64,000 nt of DNA from positions 106,362 through 170,361 of the forward strand of contig NZ_CAJPUY010000016.1 in NCBI RefSeq assembly GCF_905397275.1. Direction: 5' to 3'. The DNA comes from Cupriavidus yeoncheonensis (GTDB lineage Bacteria > Pseudomonadota > Gammaproteobacteria > Burkholderiales > Burkholderiaceae). How positions within the stretch are numbered: position 1 is the first letter of the stretch; each line of letters begins with the position of its first letter. Under the pieces are notes generated by a model, which was given only the letters and a program-made list of their open reading frames with translations, searched no databases and was not told the origin of the DNA. Below, piece by piece: positions 1 through 7,970 of the stretch. A program made the translations under genes and the position numbers.

Positions 1-1905
1 CATCGCGACCGGTTCGTAGAACACGCGCTCGTCCAGCCCCGCCTCCATCTCGCGCGGCAACCTGGCAGCCACATAGGCCATCCTGGCCACCTCGGCAAAC
101 GACGCCGTGGTGCCGGCCTCGGTGGAAAACACGCCGTTGACGTAGCGGACGCCTTCTTCCGGGGTCTCCAGCATGAGCGCGGCGATCTTGCGCGCCTTGT
201 CGAGGATCTTGCCCGCCGCCACAAAGGCGGCGGAGCCACCGACCGGCATCGAGCGCGAATTGAAGGTGCCATGGCCGGCCAGGACACGGTCGGTATCGCC
301 CTGCACCACGTCGATGTCTTCCATCGGCAACTGCAGCGCGTCGCCCACGATCTGGGCGTAGCTGGTGGCGTGGCCATGGCCTTGCGGCATCGACCCGCTG
401 AACAAGGTGACCTTGCCATCGGAATGTACGCGCAGGTGGGCGCTTTCCCAGCCGCCGCGGTCGAAGCCGACCCGGCGCAGCAACTGGGAATTGCCCATGC
501 CGACCAGCTCCAGGTAGCAGATCACGCCGATGCCGATATACCTGCCTTGCTGCCGCAAGGCGGCCTGCCGTTCGCGCCAGCGATCGTAGCCGATCATCTC
601 GGTGGCCTGCGACAGGCACGCTTCATAGTCGCCGCTGTCCCATTTGCCGCGTGCATTGTTATGCGGCTGATAGGGGAACTGGTGCGCCTGCACCAGGTTC
701 AGCCGGCGCAGTGCAACCGGATCGATGTCCAGTTCGCCCGCCACCGCATCCATCATCCGCTCGACGATATAAGCGGCCTCCGGACGGCCTGCGCCGCGAT
801 AGGCATCGACCGGTGTGGTGTTGGTCGTTACCAGATCGACCTGTACATCCACGGACCCGATCTGGTAGTTGCCCGTGACGTAGCTGGCGGTGTTGATCGT
901 CGGAATGCCGGTTCCCATATTGGACAGGTAGGCGCCCAGGTTGGCATAGGACCTGAGCTTGATCCCCAGCACCTTGCCGGCATTGGTGACGGCGGCATCC
1001 ACGTATTCCACATGCGCGCGTCCGTGTGTGGTCGCCACATGGTTCTCGCTGCGGGTTTCGGTCCAGCTGACCGGGCGGCCGAAATGACGGGAGGCAAAGG
1101 CCACCAGCACCTCTTCCACATAGAAGTGCATCTTGCAGCCGAAGCCGCCGCCGATATCGGGTGCCACGACCCGGATGCGATGCTCGGGCCAGCCCAGCGT
1201 CTCGGCCAGCCACCGGCGGGACATGTGCGGCACCTGGCTTGGCAGGATGAAGGTCAGCCGTTCGTCGGCCGCATCGTAGCTGGCACAGAGCGCGCGCGGT
1301 TCAAGCGGGCTGGGAATCAGGCGCTGGTTGACCAGGCGAATCGAGACGACGCGGTCGGCCGCCTTGACGGCTTCCTCGTAGTCGCCACCTTTCAGCCTGA
1401 AGATGCCGATCAGGTTGCCGGGCACGTTGCCATGGAGCTGTGGTGCTCCGTCCTTGAGCGCGTCTTCCGCATCCACCACCACCGGCAGTTCGTCGTACTC
1501 GACTTGCAGCAGCTCGGCGGCGTCGGCCGCCAGTTCACGCGTTTCGGCCACCACCATGGCGACGGCCTCGCCCGCGTACCGCACGCACTCGGCCGGCAGC
1601 GCGGGGTGGGGCGGCACCTTTGAATCGCCGACCACCCAGTTCGGACGGATATCCCCGACCTTGCCCGCGATTTCCGCATGGGTCAGCACGCCCACCACGC
1701 CCGGCAATGCCAGCGCGGCGGCCGTGTCGATCTGCCGGATCCGCGCATGCGCAAAAGGCGACCTGACGAAGGCCGCAAACACCATGCCGGGGAACTGGTG
1801 ATCGTCGGTGAACCGGCCCTGTCCGCTCATCAGGCGCTGGTCCTCGCGCCGCTTGACGGACTTGCCGATGTGACGCGTATCGAGGTCGTGCCGGGCTTCA
1901 CTCAT
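1..1905 (-). CDS. CoxL-like molybdopterin-binding large subunit, partial at the left edge
   Basis: Large catalytic subunit of a xanthine-oxidase-family molybdenum hydroxylase (aerobic CO dehydrogenase-like). The frame is open from an ATG at 1905 to the window edge, giving 635 residues; the family usually has about 780-800, so the C-terminus lies outside. The start overlaps the stop of the small-subunit gene by 8 bp (translational coupling). A GGGFG-type molybdopterin motif is visible near residue 250. The active-site loop reads AYRGAGR at about 368-374. That is the form II signature; true CO dehydrogenases (form I) carry AYxCSFR. The substrate is therefore probably not CO. No FAD (CoxM) subunit gene is seen on this side. 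The family call is secure, the substrate unknown. Confidence 0.9.
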   Translation of the reverse strand, partial: MSEARHDLDTRHIGKSVKRREDQRLMSGQGRFTDDHQFPGMVFAAFVRSPFAHARIRQIDTAAALALPGVVGVLTHAEIAGKVGDIRPNWVVGDSKVPPHPALPAECVRYAGEAVAMVVAETRELAADAAELLQVEYDELPVVVDAEDALKDGAPQLHGNVPGNLIGIFRLKGGDYEEAVKAADRVVSIRLVNQRLIPSPLEPRALCASYDAADERLTFILPSQVPHMSRRWLAETLGWPEHRIRVVAPDIGGGFGCKMHFYVEEVLVAFASRHFGRPVSWTETRSENHVATTHGRAHVEYVDAAVTNAGKVLGIKLRSYANLGAYLSNMGTGIPTINTASYVTGNYQIGSVDVQVDLVTTNTTPVDAYRGAGRPEAAYIVERMMDAVAGELDIDPVALRRLNLVQAHQFPYQPHNNARGKWDSGDYEACLSQATEMIGYDRWRERQAALRQQGRYIGIGVICYLELVGMGNSQLLRRVGFDRGGWESAHLRVHSDGKVTLFSGSMPQGHGHATSYAQIVGDALQLPMEDIDVVQGDTDRVLAGHGTFNSRSMPVGGSAAFVAAGKILDKARKIAALMLETPEEGVRYVNGVFSTEAGTTASFAEVARMAYVAARLPREMEAGLDERVFYEPVAM

Positions 1906-2407
1906 GGCCGGCCCCCTGTGCCGATTGGACCGATCGCGCCGAGCCCGGGTCCAGCAAGGTCGCGGCCAGCAGCACCGCGTCCACGATGTTCTGGTAGCCG
2001 GTGCACCGGCACAGGTTGCCATGCAGCGCCGCTCGCACCTCCTCCTCCGACGGATGCGGCGTGGCGAGCAGCAGCGCCCGCGCGGCCATCAGCATGCCCG
2101 GCGTGCAGAAGCCGCACTGCAGGCCATGGCACTCGTTGAAGGCGCGCTTCAGCGCGGTGGTGACGGGGTCCTTCGACATGCCCTCGATCGTGTGCACGCT
2201 GCAGCCTTCGGTCTGCACTGCCAGCACGGTGCACGACTTGGCGGTCTTCTCATCGATCAGCACGGTACAGGCGCCGCACTGCGAGGTGTCGCAGCCGATA
2301 TGCACGCCGGTCAGCCTGAGCGAGTCCCGCAGCAGATGGACGAGAAGCCGCCTGGGCTCTGTCTCTGTCGTGCGCGGAGCGCCGTTGACGGTGTTTTGTA
2401 GCTGCAT
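1898..2407 (-). CDS. CoxS-like (2Fe-2S) small subunit of molybdenum hydroxylase
   Basis: Electron-transfer subunit of 169 residues carrying two [2Fe-2S] clusters. The plant-ferredoxin-type cysteines are at C39, C44, C47 and C59, and the C-terminal cluster uses C98, C101, C133 and C135 (CGFC and CRC motifs). It would pass electrons from the molybdenum centre of the downstream CoxL-like subunit. The ATG at 2407 is preferred because AAGGGG lies five bases before it; an in-frame ATG at 2425 would add six residues but has a weaker ribosome site. The stop overlaps the large-subunit start by 8 bp. A palindrome-like site at 2481-2494 lies upstream. Family assignment is very secure. Confidence 0.93.
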   Translation of the reverse strand: MQLQNTVNGAPRTTETEPRRLLVHLLRDSLRLTGVHIGCDTSQCGACTVLIDEKTAKSCTVLAVQTEGCSVHTIEGMSKDPVTTALKRAFNECHGLQCGFCTPGMLMAARALLLATPHPSEEEVRAALHGNLCRCTGYQNIVDAVLLAATLLDPGSARSVQSAQGAGHE

Positions 2408-2480
2408 GGGTGCCCCTTGTCTCATTGCCGCTTGTCTCGCTGGAAAGGCCGAAGCGCCTCGGCTCGCCAGTGTTTATGAA

Positions 2481-2494
2481 ATGATGATCGTAAT
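2481..2494. promoter_or_regulatory. candidate TetR operator copy 2, upstream of coxS-like gene
   Basis: ATGATGATCGTAAT differs at only two positions from the perfect palindrome ATGACGATCGTCAT at 3086-3099, and both copies are preceded by the same ATGAA. It sits in the 90 bp gap between the CoxG-like stop and the CoxS-like start, so the adjacent TetR protein may control both transcription units. Inferred from sequence similarity and position only. Confidence 0.5.
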
Positions 2495-2497
2495 TCT

Positions 2498-2959
2498 TTA
2501 GGGCGAAGCAATATCCTCGGACTGGCTCACCAGTTTTTCGAACCGCGCGAAGAAGTCCGCCAGGAACTTGTTGGCCACGGAGCCGACCAGCCGCGAGCCG
2601 ACCTGCGCCAGCTTCCCGCCGAGCTGGGCCGTGGCGGCATAGGACAGCGCGGTTCCGCCATCGCGGTCCTCCAGGTGGACGTCGGCGGTCAGCTTGCCGA
2701 ACCCGGCGATGCCGCCGCTGCCGTTGCCTTCGATGCGATAGCCGAGGTCCTCGCGCAGATCCGAGAAGCGCGCACTGCCTTTGAAGCGTGCCTTGACGGG
2801 CCCGATGGCGGCCACGATGACGGCGTCATAACTGCCGTCCGCTGCCTGCTGATAGTGCTCGCAACCAGGCAGGCACTGCTGCAATGTCAGCGGGTCGTTG
2901 AGCCGCTGCCATACTTTTTCGCGCGGCGCGCCGATCTGTTGTGACCCTTTGAAATCCAC
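2498..2959 (-). CDS. CoxG-like SRPBCC-family protein
   Basis: A 153-residue protein of the CoxG/SRPBCC (START-like) fold, often encoded with aerobic CO dehydrogenase-type enzymes; in the CO system CoxG is linked to membrane attachment of the enzyme. The N-terminal half has the typical pattern in which a strand is followed by PREKVWQRLNDP and a CLPGC motif (residues about 12-34). The start is a GTG at 2959 with GGAGGG five bases upstream. The gene precedes the CoxS/CoxL-like genes on the same strand and is divergent from the TetR gene. It supports assigning this operon to the Cox-like family, although the large subunit is form II. Confidence 0.88.
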   Translation of the reverse strand: MDFKGSQQIGAPREKVWQRLNDPLTLQQCLPGCEHYQQAADGSYDAVIVAAIGPVKARFKGSARFSDLREDLGYRIEGNGSGGIAGFGKLTADVHLEDRDGGTALSYAATAQLGGKLAQVGSRLVGSVANKFLADFFARFEKLVSQSEDIASP

Positions 2960-3085
2960 GTTGCCCTCCGCCGGTTCGTCAATGTAATCACTGTTGACAT
3001 ACTAGGAGGCCAGATCTGCATGGTCAAGCGCGGGGCGGGACAATCCAGGGGAGTGCTTTCCCTAGGCAATGCGGCGGGGCATGAA

Positions 3086-3099
3086 ATGACGATCGTCAT
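3086..3099. promoter_or_regulatory. perfect 14-bp palindrome, candidate TetR operator copy 1
   Basis: ATGACGATCGTCAT is perfectly self-complementary and lies between the divergent CoxG-like and TetR genes, 50 bp before the TetR start. TetR proteins usually repress their own divergent promoter through such sites. A near copy at 2481-2494 strengthens the case. Confidence 0.65.
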
Positions 3100-3149
3100 G
3101 TAATATATTGTCCCTATCCCGCAAGATATGCTGCAGCAGGAGTTCGATG

Positions 3150-3704
3150 ATGCGTTACCCACCCGAGCACAAGGAAGCAACCCGCACCAGGATCGTCAAG
3201 GCGGCTGCCAGGGCGTTTCGCAAGCACGGGGTCGACGGCATCGGTGTCGCGCAACTGATGAAGGGGGCAAAGCTCACGCATGGCGGCTTCTATGCCCATT
3301 TCGAATCGAAGGATGCCCTCGTCGCCGATGCCATCGAAGAGGCCTTTGACCAGACCACGGCGCGGTTGGAAGCCACTTTGTCTGAAGCGCCGCCCGACCA
3401 GCGTCGGCGCGCGGTGGTCGATGCCTACATGACGCCGTGGCATCGTGACCATCCGGAATCCGGCTGCGCCATTCCCGCGCTCGGCGCCGATGTGTCTCGC
3501 CTCGACGCCGCCACGAGGCGTAGTTTCGAGGCGCGCATTACCTCCCTGATCCAGCTGATTGCCGGGGAGGATAAAGACCCCGCGTCGCGTGCCGCCGCGA
3601 TCACAGCGCTCGCGGCCATGGTCGGCGGGATGGTGTTGGCCCGCTCGGTTCGTTCGGACGCGCTCTCCCGGGAGATCCTGGAGACAGTGCGGAACCACGC
3701 ATAG
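3150..3704 (+). CDS. TetR/AcrR-family transcriptional regulator
   Basis: A 184-residue TetR-type repressor. The N-terminal helix-turn-helix spans about residues 12-55 (TRTRIVKAAARAFRKHG, then a recognition region ending in GGFYAHFESKDAL, the standard TetR block). The rest is an all-helical ligand domain. Two ATGs are adjacent (3147 and 3150); GCAGGAG at 3136-3142 is spaced seven bases from 3150, which is taken as the start. The gene is divergent from the Cox-like operon and two matching palindromes occur upstream of it and inside the operon, so it probably regulates those genes. The ligand is unknown. Confidence 0.9.
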   Translation: MRYPPEHKEATRTRIVKAAARAFRKHGVDGIGVAQLMKGAKLTHGGFYAHFESKDALVADAIEEAFDQTTARLEATLSEAPPDQRRRAVVDAYMTPWHRDHPESGCAIPALGADVSRLDAATRRSFEARITSLIQLIAGEDKDPASRAAAITALAAMVGGMVLARSVRSDALSREILETVRNHA

Positions 3705-3795
3705 CCATACCATCGGCGGTTGGAAGTTACTTCAAATACGGCTTTGGGCGGAGGACAGCACTGGGGCCGTTGCAACGTGACGAGGACTCTTCATC

Positions 3796-4248
3796 ATGAG
3801 CGTTCAATTCCTTGAGGACCTGGCGGCAGGCCAGAAGTACCGTTCCGGCAAGCGTCGCGTCGACGCGGAAGCGATCACGGCTTTCGCCTCCGAATTCGAT
3901 CCGCAGCCATTCCATCTTGACGACACTGCCGCGCGCGGCTCCATCTTCCGGGGCTTGGCGGCGAGTGGCTGGCACACGGCCGCCACGACCATGCGCCTGA
4001 TTGTCGAGGGCGAGTTCCGGCCTGCGGGCGGCGTGGTCGGCGCTGGCTGCGAGGAACTGCGCTGGCCGCTGCCGGTGCGCCCCGGCGATGAATTGCATGT
4101 GGAAACCGAGGTTCTTGAACTGCGCGCTTCGAAGAGCCGCCCGGACCAGGGCATCGTGAAGGTGCGAAACACGACCTTCAATCAGAAGGACGAGCCCGTG
4201 CAGGTCTTTGTGGTCAACCTGATCGTGCAGCGCCGTCCTGGTTCATGA
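3796..4248 (+). CDS. MaoC-like (R-specific) enoyl-CoA hydratase-type protein
   Basis: A 150-residue single hot-dog domain of the MaoC dehydratase family, which adds water to trans-2-enoyl-CoA or related thioesters. The hydratase-2 signature is seen at about residues 28-45, with the catalytic Asp35 and His40 in the FDPQPFHLDD segment. It follows the TetR gene on the same strand after 91 bp. It may belong to the same regulon or be an independent acyl-CoA gene; no substrate can be inferred. The length is typical for single-domain MaoC proteins. Confidence 0.88.
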   Translation: MSVQFLEDLAAGQKYRSGKRRVDAEAITAFASEFDPQPFHLDDTAARGSIFRGLAASGWHTAATTMRLIVEGEFRPAGGVVGAGCEELRWPLPVRPGDELHVETEVLELRASKSRPDQGIVKVRNTTFNQKDEPVQVFVVNLIVQRRPGS

Positions 4249-4329
4249 CCGTTGCTCGTCGGCGCGCTGCACGCTCGGGAAGCACTGGCTGAGCGATCGG
4301 CTCGATGACCGCCTGCAGTGCTGGCGCGG

Positions 4330-4509
4330 TCATTTTCCCCGGTCCATGGCGTTGCGGTCGGCCTTGCCTGCCTTGCAATAGGAGTTATCGGCCCTTACGC
4401 AACTCATGCTGCCGTCGCGCAGGGGATGTCCGGAAGCTTGCAGCGCCGGCCAGTAGCCGGCGGCAATCATTGCCACAAGCAGGATTCGTTTGAAGTGCGT
4501 CAGGTTCAT
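4330..4509 (-). CDS. small exported protein of unknown function behind the DHA2 pump
   Basis: A 59-residue reading frame beginning MNLTHFKRILLVAMIAAGYW, which looks like a basic n-region plus hydrophobic signal segment, followed by a hydrophilic tail with two cysteines (SMSCVRADNSYC). It lies 71 bp downstream of the efflux permease on the same strand. A long frame in the same phase continues upstream, but the signal-like start is the natural one. I do not recognise the family. A similar small membrane ORF follows the second DHA2 pump (38347-38565), which makes a real gene more likely. Moderate confidence only. Confidence 0.45.
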   Translation of the reverse strand: MNLTHFKRILLVAMIAAGYWPALQASGHPLRDGSMSCVRADNSYCKAGKADRNAMDRGK

Positions 4510-4544
4510 GACAGGATCTGCGGAACGGAATGAACGGATCGATC

Positions 4545-4572
4545 GCGCCTGCGCCGTCCACTGCGCAGGCGC
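4545..4572. terminator. GC-rich hairpin after the permease gene
   Basis: A perfect 10-bp stem, GCGCCTGCGC / GCGCAGGCGC, with an 8-base loop sits between the permease stop (4581) and the small gene (start 4509). There is no T-run, so it may be a weak terminator or an mRNA-stabilising hairpin rather than a full intrinsic terminator. Confidence 0.45.
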
Positions 4573-4580
4573 AGCATGGT

Positions 4581-6200
4581 TCAGTGGGCGTCGGCAGACG
4601 GGCCCTTGGGAGCCGCCACCTTCTGCATCAGCGGCACCAGTGGCGTGGCGATGACAAAGCACACCAGGATCACCAGGAACGCATCGGCATAGGTCAGCGT
4701 GCGCGCCTCGCGCAAAGCCAGCATCCAGAGCTGCCTGAGTGCCAGGGTGCCGGCATCGATGGCATCGCTGCCTATCATCGGATTGGCGGTGACGCCTTGC
4801 AGGAAGGCACTCATCTGCTCATTGCGGATATTCAGATGTTCGGCCAGCCGCAGGAAATGCAGGTTGGTGCGATCGTTGAGAATGGTTGCGCAAGCCGCAA
4901 TCCCGATGGCGCCGCCCAGGTTGCGCATGAGATTGAACAGACCGGAGGCGAGCTTCAGCCTTGCGGGCGGCAATCCGCCCAGTGTCAGCGTGACGGTCGG
5001 CGCTACCGCAAACTGCTGCGCCATGCCGCGCAACGCCTGAGGCAGCAGGAGTTCGGCGCTGCCCCAATCGTGCGTGATGGGTGCGAAGTTCCACATCGAG
5101 AGCGCGAACAGGGCCAGCCCGAACATCAGAAGCCAGCGCAGGTCCACCCGATTTGCCAGGAATGCGTAGAACGGGATGGACAACACCTGGAAGAGGCCGG
5201 TCGAGAAGATCGCCAGGCCGATCTGCAGCGCGCTCAGGCCGCGTACCTGCCCGAGAAAGAGGGGTGTCAGGTAGATCGTGGCAAAGATGCCGATGCCGAT
5301 GACGAAGGAGAAGAAGCAGCCGAGCGCGAAGTTGATGTCCTTGAGCGCGCGCAGGTCCACGACCGGGTTGGCAAAGGTCAGCGAGCGCCACAGGAAGCCG
5401 ATGCCGGAAATGCCGGAAATCCACGCCGTGAGAAGGATGGTGTCATCGCCCAGCCAGTCCCAGCGCGGTCCTTCTTCCAGTGTGTACTCGAGGCAGCCGA
5501 GGAAGAGCGACATCAGCACGATGCCGAGGTAGTCCGCACCGCGCAACAGCGACCAGTCCGGCTCGTCGATCTTCACCAGCATCGGTACGGCGACCGCCAC
5601 GAAGATGCCGGGAACAAGGTTGATGAAGAACAGCCAGTGCCACGAGAAATTGTCGGTAATCCAGCCGCCGATGGTCGGGCCGAGTGTCGGCGCGAGCGAG
5701 GCCAGCGCGCCGATGATGGCAGCGGCCGCCACGCGCTGGCGACCGTTGAAGAACACGAACACCGTGGTAAAGACCAGCGGGATCATGGACCCGCCCAGAA
5801 AGCCCTGCGCGGCCCGGAACGCGATCATGCTCTGGATATTCCACGCCACGCCGCAAAGCAGGCTGGCGGCAGTGAAGCCCGCGGCGGACGCCGCAAACAG
5901 CCAGCGCGTCGACATGACCCTTGCCAGCCAGCCCGACAAGGGGATGATGATGATCTCGGCAATCAGGTAGGCGGTCTGTACCCAGACCGTTTCATCGGTC
6001 CCGGCCGACAGGCCGCCACCGATGTCGCGCAGCGAGGCGGAGACGATCTGGATATCGAGCAGCGCAATGAACATGCCGACGCACATGGTGGCGAAGGCGA
6101 ATACCTTGGCCGACATCGGCAGGTCGCCAGGTGCCGATGCGGCATGAGGCGCGGGCGTGACTGCAGCGGGTGCGGTGGCGGTGGCGGGGCTAGTGCTCAT
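4581..6200 (-). CDS. DHA2-family (EmrB/QacA-type) MFS drug efflux permease
   Basis: A 539-residue, 14-helix major-facilitator permease that would export drugs by proton antiport across the inner membrane. Visible family marks are the motif A-like GWLARVMSTRWLF after the second helix and the antiporter motif C-like segment GPTIGGW in helix 5. The start is the ATG at 6200 (MSTSPATATAP), four bases after the stop of the HlyD gene, with GGTGA just upstream; the frame remains open further upstream but that part overlaps the HlyD gene. Together with the periplasmic adaptor (6205-7305) and the outer-membrane channel (7971-9446) it should form a tripartite pump. Confidence 0.94.
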   Translation of the reverse strand: MSTSPATATAPAAVTPAPHAASAPGDLPMSAKVFAFATMCVGMFIALLDIQIVSASLRDIGGGLSAGTDETVWVQTAYLIAEIIIIPLSGWLARVMSTRWLFAASAAGFTAASLLCGVAWNIQSMIAFRAAQGFLGGSMIPLVFTTVFVFFNGRQRVAAAAIIGALASLAPTLGPTIGGWITDNFSWHWLFFINLVPGIFVAVAVPMLVKIDEPDWSLLRGADYLGIVLMSLFLGCLEYTLEEGPRWDWLGDDTILLTAWISGISGIGFLWRSLTFANPVVDLRALKDINFALGCFFSFVIGIGIFATIYLTPLFLGQVRGLSALQIGLAIFSTGLFQVLSIPFYAFLANRVDLRWLLMFGLALFALSMWNFAPITHDWGSAELLLPQALRGMAQQFAVAPTVTLTLGGLPPARLKLASGLFNLMRNLGGAIGIAACATILNDRTNLHFLRLAEHLNIRNEQMSAFLQGVTANPMIGSDAIDAGTLALRQLWMLALREARTLTYADAFLVILVCFVIATPLVPLMQKVAAPKGPSADAH

Positions 6201-6204
6201 GATT

Positions 6205-7305
6205 TCACCCGGCGATCGCATGCGTGTCGACTTCCGCTTCGACCGAGAGGCCCGGCCGCAGCACGCCCAGTCTGGCGTCGGCTTCATCGAGCACGATCCG
6301 CACCGGCACGCGCTGGACAATCTTGGTGAAGTTGCCGGTGGCGTTCTCGGGCGGCAGCACGCTGAACTGGGCGCCGGTAGCGGGCGACAGGCTCTCGATG
6401 CGGCCATGGAAGACCTTGCCCGGCAGAACGTCGGCCACGACGGTCGCCCGCATGCCCGGCTTCATGTGCGCAAGCTGCCCCTCCTTGAAGTTGGCATCGA
6501 CCCACAGGCCCCTGGCCGGCACCACCGACAGGAGCTGGCCGCCGTTGGCGACATAGGCGCCGACACGGGCCCGGCGGTTGCCGATGGTGCCGTCGACCGG
6601 TGCGCGCAGTTCGGTGTAGGAGAGATTGAGGCGGGCCATGTCGCGCTCGGCAATGGCCTGGGCCAGCGCCGCCTGCGCCTGCTGCTTCTGCGTGGCGATC
6701 ACGTCAAGCTGGCGCTGCGCTGCCACCACGCCGGCCTTTGCCTTTTCGCCGTTGGCGAGCGACTGCTTGTAGTCGGCGTCGGCCTTCTGTGAACTCTGGA
6801 TCGACACGGCCGACTTGGCCACGAGGCTTGCGTACCGGGCCTGGTCGTCGTGTGCTCGGACTGTGTCGGCATTCACCGCCGTCACCACGGCCTTCGCCTC
6901 AGCGATCATGGCCTGCTGGAGATTCTGTCGCGCATCGAGGTTGGCCAGCAGCGCCTGCTCGGCCGCCACCGCGCCCTCGGCCTTGGCCAGGGCGGCACGG
7001 TAGTCGCGGTCATCGATGCGGGCCAGCAGGTCGCCAGCATGAACCTGCTGGTTGTCCGTGACGGCCACCTCGGCGATATAGCCATTCACCTTCGCTGCAA
7101 TCAGGGTGACATCGCCGCCGACATAGGCGTCATCGGTGGTCTGGACAAACCGTGCATCGGCCCACCAGTGGTAGCCGTAAGCAAGGGCGGCAAGCGCGGC
7201 AATGGCGGCGCCGCCACGCACGAGCAACTGTTTCTTGTTCACCTTCGGCTTGTTCGTGGTCGACGGCTCGGATGCAGCGCGCTCGGCGGTCGCGGTGTTA
7301 GTCAT
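6205..7305 (-). CDS. HlyD/EmrA-type membrane-fusion adaptor
   Basis: A 366-residue periplasmic adaptor linking the DHA2 permease to an outer-membrane channel. One N-terminal membrane helix is at about residues 29-48, followed by TDDAYVGGDV (typical of EmrA proteins), a split biotinyl-lipoyl domain (around residues 75-100 and 235-265), a coiled-coil hairpin of about 130 residues, and a beta-barrel near the C-terminus. The stop lies four bases before the permease start, so the two are co-translated. The HxlR regulator is immediately upstream (16 bp), giving the order hxlR-hlyD-permease on one strand. Confidence 0.94.
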   Translation of the reverse strand: MTNTATAERAASEPSTTNKPKVNKKQLLVRGGAAIAALAALAYGYHWWADARFVQTTDDAYVGGDVTLIAAKVNGYIAEVAVTDNQQVHAGDLLARIDDRDYRAALAKAEGAVAAEQALLANLDARQNLQQAMIAEAKAVVTAVNADTVRAHDDQARYASLVAKSAVSIQSSQKADADYKQSLANGEKAKAGVVAAQRQLDVIATQKQQAQAALAQAIAERDMARLNLSYTELRAPVDGTIGNRRARVGAYVANGGQLLSVVPARGLWVDANFKEGQLAHMKPGMRATVVADVLPGKVFHGRIESLSPATGAQFSVLPPENATGNFTKIVQRVPVRIVLDEADARLGVLRPGLSVEAEVDTHAIAG

Positions 7306-7320
7306 GGAAGCTCTCCTTGG

Positions 7321-7860
7321 TCAAAGCGTGCCCGCCACGGAAGGGGCGGGTTCAGATTGCGGAAATTCGGTTGGCGCGCCGGCCGTGTTCCCGAGCCGGG
7401 CGCGAAGCCCGTCGCTCGCGGCCGGCCCCGGCGCGATGTAGTGGTCTTCGATCGTGATCGGGTCACCGGTGGCGGCATCGACCAGGATGGGCTGCACCAC
7501 GCGTCCGCTCTTGCGGTCCACCAGTTGCACGGCTGCGCCCTCGGACGCCAGGTGCCGGTTGCCCCACGCCATCAGCGCCAGCAGCACCGGGCGGAACTCG
7601 CGGCCCGCTTCGGTCAGGACATATTCGGAGCGAGGCGGGTGCTCGCTGTATGGCCGGCGCGCGAGCAGGCCATCCTGCACCAGCGCGTTCAGGCGCCGCG
7701 TCAGGATGTTGGGCGCGATGCCGAGCCGCTTCTGGAATTCATCAAAGCGAGTCACGCCATAGAAGGCCTCGCGCATGATCAGGACCGTCCAGGAGTCACC
7801 CACGCGTTCGACACCGCGGGCCATTGGACAGGGCACTTCGTTAAGTGGCGTTCGATGCAT
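7321..7860 (-). CDS. HxlR-family winged-helix regulator
   Basis: A 179-residue regulator with one HxlR winged helix at about residues 12-100: the CPMARGVERVGDSWTVLIMR block, RFDEFQKRLGIAPNILTRRL and the wing SEYVLTEAGRE. A C-terminal extension of about 70 residues is unusual compared with the usual ~110-130 residue proteins. HxlR proteins often sense reactive electrophiles or quinones through an N-terminal cysteine; Cys11 is present. It heads the efflux operon and is divergent from the outer-membrane channel gene, with two direct repeats in between that are likely binding sites. Confidence 0.92.
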   Translation of the reverse strand: MHRTPLNEVPCPMARGVERVGDSWTVLIMREAFYGVTRFDEFQKRLGIAPNILTRRLNALVQDGLLARRPYSEHPPRSEYVLTEAGREFRPVLLALMAWGNRHLASEGAAVQLVDRKSGRVVQPILVDAATGDPITIEDHYIAPGPAASDGLRARLGNTAGAPTEFPQSEPAPSVAGTL

Positions 7861-7878
7861 GAGAGAGGTTCCTCAAAA

Positions 7879-7929
7879 AGTAGTTGCTATCACGATGAAA
7901 GTTAGTCTAGAGTAGTAACTATCATCATG
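7879..7929. promoter_or_regulatory. paired direct repeats between hxlR-like and channel genes, candidate HxlR operators
   Basis: Two 19-bp elements, at 7879-7897 and 7911-7929, share the pattern AGTAGTnnCTATCnnnATG (14 of 19 bases fixed). Their starts are 32 bp apart, about three helical turns, so both face the same side of the helix. The second contains the palindrome TAGT-A-ACTA. They lie in the divergent promoter region and are likely sites for the neighbouring HxlR protein. Confidence 0.6.
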
Positions 7930-7970
7930 CAAGTAAATTCTCTCACCGCCCTGTATCGAAAGGAACCGCC

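Noticed and set aside
271..1623. 450-codon open frame on the plus strand
   Set aside because: It is antisense to the CoxL-like gene, whose protein shows clear family motifs; long antisense frames are expected in GC-rich DNA.
4530..6329. 599-codon open frame on the plus strand
   Set aside because: Antisense shadow of the DHA2 permease; its product is rich in Arg, Gln, Glu and His and resembles no protein family.
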